Shown one piece after another: positions 33,973-43,579 of a stretch of 64,000 nt of DNA. The position numbers were made by a program, and so were the translations under genes. Origin of the DNA: VRUE01 sp963728045 (GTDB lineage Bacteria; Actinomycetota; Thermoleophilia; Solirubrobacterales; 70-9); contig CAVSIE010000002.1 of the NCBI GenBank assembly GCA_963728045.1, positions 930,001 through 994,000 of the forward strand, in the 5' to 3' direction. The notes below the pieces were generated by a model that saw nothing but the letters and a program-made list of their open reading frames with translations, did no database searches and was not told the DNA's origin. Position 1 is the stretch's first letter, and each line of letters opens with the position of its first letter.

Positions 33973-33976
<4 letters not shown>
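32636..33976 (+). CDS. Fic-domain protein (predicted AMP-transferase, self-inhibited class II)
   Basis: 446 residues from GTG 32636, with TTGGAG 5 nt upstream; GTG 32633 is an alternative. Fic active site HPFDDGNGRTAR at about residue 278, matching HPFx[D/E]GN[G/K]R in full. SSQLEG near residue 135 matches the inhibitory-helix motif [S/T]xxxE[G/N] located N-terminal to the Fic core, i.e. class II. The C-terminus (about 375-446) looks like a winged helix (MSHRVSHETARSDLRGLAERELLVRRARGRKYLF in parts). Fic proteins usually AMPylate target proteins; the target here is unknown. The stop overlaps the purM start (GTGA). Confidence 0.93.
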
Positions 33977-34983
<1,007 letters not shown>

Positions 34984-36495
34984 ATGGACACCCGCCCCTC
35001 GAGCTCGATGATCGGAACCACGCTCTCCGGCCGCTACCGGCTGGAGGCGAAGCTGGGCAGCGGCGGCATGTCTACGGTCTACCTGGCGCGCGACGAGACG
35101 CTTGACCGCTCGGTCGCGGTCAAGGTGATGCACCGGGAGATGTCCGAGCAGGAGGACCAGCTCGAGCGCTTCCGCCAGGAGGCGCGCGCCGTAGCCAAGC
35201 TCTCCCACCCCAATGTCGTCTCGGTGATCGACGCCGGCGAGGACGGCGGCTATCCGTACATCGTCTTCGAGTACGTCGAGGGCGAGACGCTGAAGCAGCG
35301 GATCGCCCGGGTCGGCGCGCTCGACACCCAGGACGCGATCGCCTACGCGATCGAGGTCGCGCGGGGGCTCAGCGTCGCCCACGCCCGCAAGCTGGTCCAC
35401 CGCGACATCAAGCCGCAGAACGTCTTGATCGACAGCGAGGGGCGGGCGAAGCTGACCGACTTCGGCATCTCGCGCCAGCTCGAGCAGGACGGGATGACGG
35501 CGACCGGCCGCGTGCTCGGCACCACCGACTACGTCTCTCCCGAGCAGGCGATGGGGAAGCAGGTCGATCCCCGCTCCGACATCTACTCGCTCGGCGTCGT
35601 CCTCTACGAGATGCTGCTCGGCCAGGTCCCCTTCCAGGCCGACAGCCAGGTCGGGGTGGCGATGAAGCACGTCAACGAGGACCTGCCCGACGTGCAGCGG
35701 CGGCGCGAGGACCTCTCCGCCGCCGTCGCTCTCGTCGTCGAGCGCGCCACCGCGAAGGACCCGGACCAGCGCTACCAGCAGGTCGGCGAGATGATCGACG
35801 ACCTCTCCACCGCGCTCGAGGTCGAAGCGGCGCGGGCGGGCTCGACTACAGGCGAGGCGACCACCGTGCTGGAGGCGGTGCCGCCGCCGAAGCGCAAGCT
35901 CTCGGGGGGGAGGGGTTGGTCATGGGCGGCGATCGTCGCCCTGCTGCTCGTCGCCGGCGGCGCCCTACTCGCGGTGAAGCTGATCTCTGACGGACTCGGG
36001 GGTGGCGGCGCCAACGAGGGCAAGGGCCAGTCGGTCGCGCGCTCTTCGGCAACCGACTACGACCCGCAGGGCGATGAAGAAGAGAGCGGCGGCGAGGTTG
36101 AACTGGCGGTCGACGGCAACCCGACCGGCAGCGCTTGGGAGACCGAGCACTACGACTCCGAGGTCTTCGAAGGGACCAAGACCGGCCCCAACCCCGGCGT
36201 CGGCATCTACGTCACCGTCTCCTCGCCGTCAAGCCCGGCGCGGATGATCGTCCGCACCTCGGCGCCCGGCTGGGACGCCGAGGTCTATGCGGCGGCGGAG
36301 GGACCCCCGGACGAACTGTCCGGCTGGGGCGAACCGGTCGGCGCCGTAAGCGGCGCTTCGACGCTGGAGGAGATCGCGCTGAATGTCCCGCAGCCCTCGC
36401 GCTACTTCCTGCTCTGGTTCACCAAAGCCGCCGAATCCCGCGATCAGCCGGGTCGCTACCAAATAGAGGTCTCGGACATCAAGCTGCTGGGCTGA
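34984..36495 (+). CDS. Transmembrane Ser/Thr protein kinase (PknB-like, no PASTA)
   Basis: 503 residues; ATG abuts the purM stop (TAGATG). Kinase domain at about 16-275: glycine loop LGSGGMSTVYLA, VAVKVM (ATP Lys), HRDIKPQNVLID (catalytic Asp), DFGIS, activation-loop TDYVSPEQA and DIYSLGVVLYEML. One transmembrane helix at about 310-335 (AIVALLLVAGGALLAVKLI). The outer domain of about 165 residues is rich in Gly, Glu and Ser and ends in a beta-rich region (RYFLLWFTKAAESRDQPGRYQIEV); it is not a PASTA domain, so its signal is unknown. Confidence 0.93.
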   Translation: MDTRPSSSMIGTTLSGRYRLEAKLGSGGMSTVYLARDETLDRSVAVKVMHREMSEQEDQLERFRQEARAVAKLSHPNVVSVIDAGEDGGYPYIVFEYVEGETLKQRIARVGALDTQDAIAYAIEVARGLSVAHARKLVHRDIKPQNVLIDSEGRAKLTDFGISRQLEQDGMTATGRVLGTTDYVSPEQAMGKQVDPRSDIYSLGVVLYEMLLGQVPFQADSQVGVAMKHVNEDLPDVQRRREDLSAAVALVVERATAKDPDQRYQQVGEMIDDLSTALEVEAARAGSTTGEATTVLEAVPPPKRKLSGGRGWSWAAIVALLLVAGGALLAVKLISDGLGGGGANEGKGQSVARSSATDYDPQGDEEESGGEVELAVDGNPTGSAWETEHYDSEVFEGTKTGPNPGVGIYVTVSSPSSPARMIVRTSAPGWDAEVYAAAEGPPDELSGWGEPVGAVSGASTLEEIALNVPQPSRYFLLWFTKAAESRDQPGRYQIEVSDIKLLG

Positions 36496-36516
36496 GCGGC
36501 CGATAGGATCGATGTG

Positions 36517-37914
36517 ATGCGGTGGGCGGTGGGAGCAGTGGTTGCGAGCCTTGTGTTGCTGGTCGGCGTGCCAGGAGTCGCGGCGGCTGCCGAACGCTAC
36601 GCCGCACCGGGTGGAGCGGGCGTGGCCTGCACCAAAACACAGCCGTGCTTGCTGCAGCAGGCGATCACGAAAGCGGGCGAAAACGACGAGGTGATCGTCA
36701 CGGCGGGCACCTACACGGTGAACGCGACGATCACCGCTCCCCCGGCCGCGAAAAACCTCTTCATCCACGGCGACTTCGCTGGTCCGATGTCGAAGATCAA
36801 CGCCACGATCAACAGCAGCGCCCCGATCAGCTTCAGCGCCACCGGCGGCCGGATCAGCTACCTCGACATCACCAACACCGCGACATCGCCCATTGCGGCG
36901 ATCTGCTTTCCGGAAGGGAGCATCGAGCGTGTGCGAGCAACCTCGACCGGTTCGGCGCCGATCGGGGTCATCTCGGCAGGCGGCTGCCCTGTGCGCGACA
37001 GCCTCATCCGCGCCGTCGGCGCCAACGGGGTGGCACTGTCTGCCACGGGGAGCCCAGGAAGCAAACCCGGTCTGATCCGCAACGTGACGGCGCTCGCGAC
37101 CGGCGCGGAATCGGTCGGGATCCGCTCGTCCTACAACGAAATCATCGTCTTCGGCTCCTACCTCGCCGACGTGAAGAACACGATCGCCGACGGATCGATG
37201 GCCGATCTGCAGGCGACTTCCGGCGCGTTCGGCCCGGGCAACATCGTGGTCTCGAACTCGAACTTCGACAAACCGGTCGCGATGGGGTCAGCGACCATCA
37301 GCGGCGGGCCGAATCAGTCCGCGCCGCCGGTGTTCGTTGACGCGGGGGGAGGCGACTATCGTCAAGCGGCAGGATCGCCAACGATCGATGCAGGCTCCAC
37401 CGACGGGATCGGGAGCCTCGACCTCGACGGCAACCCTCGCAACCTCGGCGCTGCTCCCGACATCGGCGCCTTCGAGCTCACTCCTCCGCCCACGCCGGTA
37501 CCGGCTGCCGGGACAATTCAGTCCCTCAGCCTCAAGCCGAAAACCTTCCGCACGCTCAACGCGGGCGGGGCGATCTTCAGCAAGAAGGCGGCGTCGGTCG
37601 GCACGACCGTCACCTACTTCGTCTCCGCTCCAGTCACGGTCGAGTTCACCGTCGAACGCGTGACCAGGGGCCGCAAGGTCGGCAGGAAATGCGAGAAGGC
37701 GACCCGGGCAAACCGGGACAAGAAAAGATGCCCGCTCTTCCGTGTCGTGAAACCGTCCTTCACGCATCACGGCATCCACAACGGAGTCGTTCCCGGGAAC
37801 AGCTTCAAGTTCTCCGGTCGCGTCGGCGGGCGGGCGCTGCGGGCGGGGAAGTACCGCCTCACCGGCGAGACGGGCAGCTCGCTGAAGCGGACGCGCTTCC
37901 AGGTCGTCCGCTGA
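36517..37914 (+). CDS. Secreted beta-helix protein (choice-of-anchor Q type)
   Basis: 465 residues; ATG 36517 (GTG 36514 possible), GGAT upstream. Signal peptide at 1-25 (VASLVLLVGVPGVAAAA). Right-handed beta-helix repeats follow (GENDEVIVTAGTYTVNATIT, GGRISYLDITNTATSP). The segment PTIDAGSTDGIGSLDLDGNPR ... DIGAFEL (in parts) is the choice-of-anchor Q signature. The last 130 residues form a basic, beta-rich domain with cysteines (GRKCEKATRANRDKKRC). A wall-attached or polysaccharide-binding role is inference. It follows the kinase by 21 bp and is convergent with ddl. Confidence 0.82.
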   Translation: MRWAVGAVVASLVLLVGVPGVAAAAERYAAPGGAGVACTKTQPCLLQQAITKAGENDEVIVTAGTYTVNATITAPPAAKNLFIHGDFAGPMSKINATINSSAPISFSATGGRISYLDITNTATSPIAAICFPEGSIERVRATSTGSAPIGVISAGGCPVRDSLIRAVGANGVALSATGSPGSKPGLIRNVTALATGAESVGIRSSYNEIIVFGSYLADVKNTIADGSMADLQATSGAFGPGNIVVSNSNFDKPVAMGSATISGGPNQSAPPVFVDAGGGDYRQAAGSPTIDAGSTDGIGSLDLDGNPRNLGAAPDIGAFELTPPPTPVPAAGTIQSLSLKPKTFRTLNAGGAIFSKKAASVGTTVTYFVSAPVTVEFTVERVTRGRKVGRKCEKATRANRDKKRCPLFRVVKPSFTHHGIHNGVVPGNSFKFSGRVGGRALRAGKYRLTGETGSSLKRTRFQVVR

Positions 37915-37918
37915 GGCC

Positions 37919-38884
37919 TCAGAACTCGTAGGAGCGCGCCTTTGCGTGGCGCTCGAGCGCCAGCTGGAGGAGACGATCGCAGAGGTCCGGGTAGGCGATC
38001 CCCGATGCCTCCCAGAGCTTCGCGTAGACGCTGGTCTCGGTGAAGCCGGGCATCGTGTTGACCTCGTTGAGCAGCACCTCGCCGTCCGGCTCGACGAAGA
38101 AGTCGCAGCGCGCCAGGCCGGCGCAGCCGGCCAGCTCGAACGCTTCCCGCGCGAGCGCCTGCAGACGCTCGGACTGCTCGCCCGTGAGCTCGGCGGGAAC
38201 CGCGAGCTCCATGCCACCGTCGCGGTACTTGGTCTCGTAGTCGTACCACTCGCCGTGGGCGATCACCTCACCCGCCAGCGACGTCTCGACCTGGTCGTTG
38301 CCGAGCAGCGAGCACTCGACCTCGCGGCCGCGAGCCGAGGCCTCGACGATCACCCGCGGATCGTGGCGGCGGGCCAGCTCAACTGCTTCGTCGAGGGCAG
38401 AGAGGTCGTCGACGCGGCTGATCCCGACGCTGGAGCCGAGCCGCGAAGGCTTCACCCAGAGCGGCGCCCCGAGCGCCTCGCAGCGCTCGCGCCAGCCCGG
38501 CGCGCCAGTGGCAGCGAACTCGACCTGCGGCAGGCCGCCCTCGGCGCAGAGACGCTTCAGGGTCAGCTTGTCCATGCAGACCGCCGAAGAGAGCACGTCG
38601 GAGCCGACGTAGGGGAGGTCGAGCCACTCGAGCAGGCCCTGGACGCTGCCGTCCTCGCCGAACGGTCCGTGCAGGGCCGGAAAGGCGACCTCGGCGCCGA
38701 GCAGGCCGCCGCTCGGAGTCAGCTGCACCGCGGCGCCCTCATGCCGCCAGCTGCCGTCGGCGGCGATCGTCACCAGCAGCGTCTCGTGGCCGGCGTCCGA
38801 GAGACCCCGCGCCACCGCCTCGCCGGAGCGCAGCGACACCTCGCGCTCCGAGGAGCGGCCGCCGCAGAGAACCGCGACCCTCAT
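37919..38884 (-). CDS. ddl: D-alanine--D-alanine ligase
   Basis: 321 residues from ATG 38884, which overlaps the pknB stop as ATGA; the frame upstream is antisense noise. It makes the D-Ala-D-Ala dipeptide of peptidoglycan precursors. ATP-grasp motifs: VLCGGRSSEREVSLRSG, FPALHGPFGEDGSVQGLLEWLDLPYVGSDV (in parts), MDKLTLKR, WVKPSRLGSSVGIS, and the C-terminal EVNTMPGFTETS. A full-length, intact enzyme. It ends the cell-wall operon that starts at fhaA. Confidence 0.96.
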   Translation of the reverse strand: MRVAVLCGGRSSEREVSLRSGEAVARGLSDAGHETLLVTIAADGSWRHEGAAVQLTPSGGLLGAEVAFPALHGPFGEDGSVQGLLEWLDLPYVGSDVLSSAVCMDKLTLKRLCAEGGLPQVEFAATGAPGWRERCEALGAPLWVKPSRLGSSVGISRVDDLSALDEAVELARRHDPRVIVEASARGREVECSLLGNDQVETSLAGEVIAHGEWYDYETKYRDGGMELAVPAELTGEQSERLQALAREAFELAGCAGLARCDFFVEPDGEVLLNEVNTMPGFTETSVYAKLWEASGIAYPDLCDRLLQLALERHAKARSYEF

Positions 38885-40758
38885 TCTCCTTCGCCCGCTT
38901 CCGGTTCGGGCGAGCTGGCCGCGGCCTTGCCAACTACCAACGTCACCGGCGCTCCTGGTTCCACCTCGGAGCCGGGCGGGGGGAACTGGTCGGTGATGCG
39001 GCCAACCTGGGACGGCACGTCGGTTTCCTCTTCTTCCACCGACGGTTCCAGCCCCGCCGCGCGCAGCGCTTCCACGCCCTCGCGGCGCTGCTGGCCGATC
39101 ACGTTCGGCACTTTCACCCGTTCTTCCCCTTCGGAGACGACGATCGAGACCGAGGAGCCGGGACCAAGGTCGGAGCCGGCGCTGGGCGACTGCGAGATCA
39201 CCTCGCCGGCGGGAGCCGAGCTCGATTCCTCGGTGACCAGCGGCACGAGGCCGCGGCCGCGGATCCGTTGCACCGCGACGGATCGCTGGACCCCGACCAG
39301 GACCGGGACCTTGACCAGCCGCGGCCCGCGCGAGACGACGATCGTCACCGCCGAGCCGCGGGTCAGCGTCGTGCCGCCAGGCGGGCTCGAGTTGATCACC
39401 AGCCCGGCTTCCACGTTTTCGGAGTTCCGCTGCTCGACCTGCGGGTCGAACCCCGCGTCTTTCAGCCTTGTCTCGGCGTCTTCGCGGCTCAGCCCCGCGG
39501 TGGAAGGCACTTTCGCCGAGCCCGGGCCGGCGCTGACGGTCAGCGCCACCTGCGGCTTGGAGCAGAAGAAGCCGAGGAGGGCGCAGTCGAGCGAGGCCTC
39601 GTCGGCCGGCGGCGAGGCGGCGGGATCCTGCTCGAGCACGGTGTTTGCCGGCGCTTCCCGCTCGACCCTTTTCACGTCGCCGATGCCGAAGCCGTCTTCT
39701 TTCAGCAGCGTGATCGCCGTGTCGAGCTGGTTGCCGGTCACGTCGGGAACCGAAGTCGTCGTGTCGCGAGTGAGGCCGAAGACGAGAAGCGCGATCAGCA
39801 GCAGGGCGAGGGCGGCGAGAGCCCAGCGCCACCAGCGGCGTCGGCGCTCCTCCTCCCGGTCGAGCTCATCCTCCTCCGGGGTCGCGACAACCGGTGGCAG
39901 CGGCGCGAACGCGGCCGTGCCGCCGCCGGCTGCGGACGGGTCGTTGAGGGCCGCATCGAGCGCGGCGATGAATGCGTCGGCGCTCTGGAAGCGCTGGCCG
40001 GGGTCCTTTTCCAGCGCTCTCATCACGACCGCGTCCAGCGCCGGGGAAACCTCCGGGGCGATCGAGCTGGGTCGCTGCGGCGGCTGAGACACCTGCTTCA
40101 TCGCCACCGCGACCGCGCTTTCCCCTTCGAAGGGAACGCGCCGGGTCAGGGCCTCGTAGAGGATCACCCCGATCGAGTAGAGGTCGGAGACCGCGGTCAC
40201 GTCCTGCCCCTGGGCCTGCTCGGGCGAGAGGTAGTGCGGAGTCCCCATCACCGACCCGGTCTGGGTGATCTCGGAGACCCCGGCACGGGCGATCCCAAAG
40301 TCGGTCACGACCGCCTTGCCCTCGGCGTCGACGATCACGTTCTGCGGCTTCAGGTCGCGATGGACGATGCCGTGGCGGTGGGCGAAGCGGGCCGCCTCGA
40401 GCACCTGGCGGATCAGCATCGCCGCCTGCTCCGGGCTGAGGCCGGCGTCGATCAGCTCCTTCAGCGAGCTGCCCTCCAGATACTGCATCGCGATGTAGTA
40501 GGTGCCGTCGATGTCGCCGCGGTCGAAGACGGCGACCACGTTGGGGTGCTGAAGGCCCGCCGCGGCCTCGGCCTCGCGACGGAAGCGTTCGACGAACTCG
40601 CGGTCCTGGACGAAGCGGCGGTGGAGGACCTTGAGCGCGACCTGGCGCTGCAGGTGCGTGTCCTCGGCCAGCCAGACGTCCGCCATGCCGCCGACGCCGA
40701 GCCGGCGCAGCACCCGGTAGCGGCCATCGACCACGCTGCCCTCGCTTACCTCAGCCAC
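38881..40758 (-). CDS. pknB: PASTA-domain Ser/Thr protein kinase
   Basis: 625 residues. Kinase domain at about 12-275 with GVGGMADVWLA, VALKVLHRRF, HRDLKPQNVIVD, DFGIARAG, GTPHYLSPEQA. A positive-rich stretch (EEERRRRWWRW) precedes the transmembrane helix at about 316-335. Outside are four PASTA repeats (VPDVTGNQLDTAITLL; VPSTAGLSREDAETRL; VPVLVGVQRSVAVQRI; VPNVIGQQRREGVEAL), which bind muropeptides or lipid II in known homologues. The tail is Glu/Ala/Ser-rich. It acts opposite PstP, encoded in the same operon, to control cell-wall growth. Confidence 0.96.
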   Translation of the reverse strand: MAEVSEGSVVDGRYRVLRRLGVGGMADVWLAEDTHLQRQVALKVLHRRFVQDREFVERFRREAEAAAGLQHPNVVAVFDRGDIDGTYYIAMQYLEGSSLKELIDAGLSPEQAAMLIRQVLEAARFAHRHGIVHRDLKPQNVIVDAEGKAVVTDFGIARAGVSEITQTGSVMGTPHYLSPEQAQGQDVTAVSDLYSIGVILYEALTRRVPFEGESAVAVAMKQVSQPPQRPSSIAPEVSPALDAVVMRALEKDPGQRFQSADAFIAALDAALNDPSAAGGGTAAFAPLPPVVATPEEDELDREEERRRRWWRWALAALALLLIALLVFGLTRDTTTSVPDVTGNQLDTAITLLKEDGFGIGDVKRVEREAPANTVLEQDPAASPPADEASLDCALLGFFCSKPQVALTVSAGPGSAKVPSTAGLSREDAETRLKDAGFDPQVEQRNSENVEAGLVINSSPPGGTTLTRGSAVTIVVSRGPRLVKVPVLVGVQRSVAVQRIRGRGLVPLVTEESSSAPAGEVISQSPSAGSDLGPGSSVSIVVSEGEERVKVPNVIGQQRREGVEALRAAGLEPSVEEEETDVPSQVGRITDQFPPPGSEVEPGAPVTLVVGKAAASSPEPEAGEGE

Positions 40759-40793
40759 CTCTCCCCACCTCCGTTGCGCTTCCGTTCGTCAAC

Positions 40794-42248
40794 TCAATCA
40801 CCACTCAGAATCGCTTCGGCGACTTCGCGGAAGATCGGCGCCGCCAATTCGCCGCCGAACGAGTTCGTGCACTCGACCGTGGCCGCGATCGCGATCTCCG
40901 GATCATCGGCCGGGGCGAAGCCGATGAACCAGGCCTGGTTGTCGCCGCCGCCAGCGCAACTCTCGTTGAACGGGGTTTCCGCGGTGCCGGTCTTGCCGGC
41001 CACCGGCACCCCGGAGATCGCCGCGTTGGTGCCCGTCCCTTCGTCGACCACGCCTTCCATCGCCGTGGTCAGGGTCGCCGCCGTCTCCTCATCCATCGGC
41101 TGGCTGTACTCGGCCGGGTCTAGGCTCTCGGTCACGCGCCCGTCCGGGTCGACGACGCGGCTCCAGATCTGCGGCTTCATCAGCCGCCCGCCGTTGGCGA
41201 CCGCCGCGGCGACCTCGGCCATCTGCAGCGGCGTCACCAGCAGCCGCTCCTGGCCGATCGCGATCCGCGCCACGTCGACCGGGTCGCCGCGGCCGAGCAG
41301 GTCGCGGCCTTCGTAGACGCCGCTGCGGTAGACCTGATCGTCGGGGAGGTCGATCGCCGGCGTCGAGCCGAAGCCGAAGCGGTCCATGTACTCGAACAGC
41401 GTGTCGGAGCCGACCTCTTCGCCGAGCTGGGCGAACCAGGTGTTGACCGAGCCGGTCAGCGCCGGTTCGAGCGTGATGGCGCCGTAGCTGGCGCCGTCGG
41501 AATTGGCCAGGGGCAGGCCCTGGACATCGATCGAAGCGGGCGCGTCGATCGTCGATTCGAGGTCGATCGTGCCGCTGTCGAGACCGGCCGCCGCGGTCAC
41601 CACCTTGAAGGTCGAGCCTGGCGGGTACTGACCCTGGGTGGCGCGGTTGAGCAGGGGCCTTTCCGTCTCGTTCGCGTTCAGCTCTTTCAGTTCGGTCGGG
41701 ATCCGGTTCGGATCGAAGGGAGGATTCGAAGCCATCACCCGGACCCGGCCGCTGCTCGGCTCGATCCCGACCACGGCGCCGAAGCCGGCCGCTTCGAGGG
41801 CGCTCAGGGCCACCCGCTGCGCTTCGGGGTCGAGGTTGGTGACGACGTCGTTGCCCTCCTGCCGCTTGCCGCGCAGCTCGTCGAGGATCGAGGTGAACTC
41901 AGAGTCCTCGCCGACGAGCTCGTCGTTGTGGAACTGCTCGAACTCGCTGTCGCCCTCTTCCACGAAGCTGTATCCGATCGGGTGGCCGAACAGCGTCCCT
42001 TCGGGGTAGCGGCGCACGTAGCGCAGGTTGTCGCCGGCGCCCTTGGGGACGGAGCGGGCGAGTACGGCGCCATCGGCGGCGCGGATCCGACCTCGCTCGA
42101 TCTGCTGCTGCTCGAGCAGCGGGCGCTTGTTCGCGGTCTTTTCCTCCAGCGCCTCGGCCTCGAATACCGACCAGTACGAGGTGAATCCGACCAGTACCCC
42201 GAAGAGGACGACGATCAGGCCGTAGAGCTTGACGATCTGGCGGTTCAC
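40794..42248 (-). CDS. pbpA: Penicillin-binding protein (transpeptidase), PbpA type
   Basis: 484 residues from GTG 42248, with GGAGGG 5 nt upstream; it overlaps the rodA stop (GTGA). N-terminal membrane helix at about 7-26, then the pedestal (KRPLLEQQQIERGRI), and the transpeptidase domain with PPGSTFK (active Ser), SVNTWF (SxN motif) and AGKTGTAE (KTG motif). It cross-links peptidoglycan together with the RodA glycosyltransferase encoded just upstream. All catalytic motifs are intact. Confidence 0.95.
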   Translation of the reverse strand: MNRQIVKLYGLIVVLFGVLVGFTSYWSVFEAEALEEKTANKRPLLEQQQIERGRIRAADGAVLARSVPKGAGDNLRYVRRYPEGTLFGHPIGYSFVEEGDSEFEQFHNDELVGEDSEFTSILDELRGKRQEGNDVVTNLDPEAQRVALSALEAAGFGAVVGIEPSSGRVRVMASNPPFDPNRIPTELKELNANETERPLLNRATQGQYPPGSTFKVVTAAAGLDSGTIDLESTIDAPASIDVQGLPLANSDGASYGAITLEPALTGSVNTWFAQLGEEVGSDTLFEYMDRFGFGSTPAIDLPDDQVYRSGVYEGRDLLGRGDPVDVARIAIGQERLLVTPLQMAEVAAAVANGGRLMKPQIWSRVVDPDGRVTESLDPAEYSQPMDEETAATLTTAMEGVVDEGTGTNAAISGVPVAGKTGTAETPFNESCAGGGDNQAWFIGFAPADDPEIAIAATVECTNSFGGELAAPIFREVAEAILSGD

Positions 42249-43579
42249 CGTCCGCCCTCCAGCGCCAGGCCACCGACCGAGGCGGGAGCACTCGCCTCGC
42301 GGCGAGCTCGGTCGGAAATCAGCAACAGCAGCGCGAGCAAGACGAAGTTGGCGACGATCGAGCTGCCGCCGTAGCTGACGAAAGGAAGGGTGACGCCCGT
42401 GAGCGGAATCACCCGGGTGACGCCGCCGACGATGACGAACGCCTGGATCGCGAAGACCGCGGTCAGCCCAGTGGCCAGCAGCTTCGAGAAACCGTCGTCG
42501 ACGAGCAGCGCGATCTTGAAGCCGCGGGCCGCAATCAGCAGGTAGATCGCGACCAGCGCGCAACCGCCGAACAGGCCGAGCTCGTTGACGATCAGTGCGT
42601 AGATCGTGTCGGTCTGCGCGGCAGGCAGCAGCGCGTTGTCGGTCCCGGGGATCACGATCAACGCCTGGCCGAAGCCCTGGCCGAAGAGACCGCCGTCGGC
42701 CTGGGCGAAGATCGATTGCAGGATCTGGTACCCGCTGCCCTGCGGGTGCGCGTAGGGGTCGAGCCAGATTTCGATCCGGTCGTGCACGTGGGGCACGGTC
42801 TCGGCGAAGAACCAGGCGCCGAAGAAGAACATCGCCATCCCGATCGCGACGAAGGAGAAGCGGCCGGTAGCGACATAGAGCAGAGCGAGGAAGGCGGCGA
42901 AGAACATCAGCGAGCTGCCGAGATCGCGGATGAAGACGAGCATGAACATCGACGCGCCCCAGACGACGAGCAGCGGGCCGAGGTGCTTGAGCGGCGGCAG
43001 GGTGACGCCGAGGACCCGGCGGGCGCCGACGATCAGCACCTCGCGGTGCTCACGCAGGTAGCTGGCGAGGAAGACGACGATGCAGATCTTCGAGAACTCG
43101 GCCGGCTGGAAGGAGAGCGGGCCGAGCTCGACCCCGAGGTAGGCGCCGTTGACCTGTTCGCCGATACCCGGCAGCCGCGGCGCCAGCAGCAGCAGCAGGC
43201 CGACGCCGGCGATCGTGTAGCGGTAGCGCTCGAGCACGTCGTAGTCGCGCAGGAAGTGAATGGTCAGGGCGAAGAGGAGGAGGCCGAGTACGAACCAGTT
43301 GGCCTGGTCCCGGGCCAGGCCGGCGTCGATCCGGTAGACCATCACCAGGCCGAAGGTGGTGAGCAGCGCGACCAGGGGGAAGAGGTAGGGGTCGGCGTTC
43401 GGGAGCCGGATCCTCAGGTAGATGTGGGTGGCGAGGCAGACGGCGAGGAAGTAGGCGCCGTAGATCAGGCTGAGGTTGTCGAGGCGCTCGCTCTCCTGGG
43501 CGAAGACAGCGGTGAAGCCGGCGGTGAGGAGGAGGGCGACGGGGACGAGCGCGGTCAGCTCGCGGTTACGGGCGGTCAC
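42245..43579 (-). CDS. rodA: SEDS-family peptidoglycan glycosyltransferase (RodA/FtsW)
   Basis: 444 residues, about 12 membrane helices, GTG start overlapping the pstP stop (GTGA). SEDS motifs: FQPAEFSKICIVVFLASYL, VFIRDLGSSLMFFAAFL (catalytic Asp region), GSGYQILQSIFAQADGGLFGQGFGQ, and the C-terminal GVTLPFVSYGGSSIVANFVLLALLL (in parts). It polymerises glycan strands from lipid II. The gene order with pbpA supports RodA rather than FtsW. Confidence 0.93.
   Translation of the reverse strand: MTARNRELTALVPVALLLTAGFTAVFAQESERLDNLSLIYGAYFLAVCLATHIYLRIRLPNADPYLFPLVALLTTFGLVMVYRIDAGLARDQANWFVLGLLLFALTIHFLRDYDVLERYRYTIAGVGLLLLLAPRLPGIGEQVNGAYLGVELGPLSFQPAEFSKICIVVFLASYLREHREVLIVGARRVLGVTLPPLKHLGPLLVVWGASMFMLVFIRDLGSSLMFFAAFLALLYVATGRFSFVAIGMAMFFFGAWFFAETVPHVHDRIEIWLDPYAHPQGSGYQILQSIFAQADGGLFGQGFGQALIVIPGTDNALLPAAQTDTIYALIVNELGLFGGCALVAIYLLIAARGFKIALLVDDGFSKLLATGLTAVFAIQAFVIVGGVTRVIPLTGVTLPFVSYGGSSIVANFVLLALLLLISDRARREASAPASVGGLALEGGR

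Noticed and set aside
37919..39832. Longer ddl frame
   Set aside because: Everything upstream of ATG 38884 is antisense or alternate-frame noise within pknB.
40794..42563. Longer pbpA start
   Set aside because: The extension overlaps rodA in another frame; GTG 42248 has a strong ribosome site and the usual GTGA overlap.
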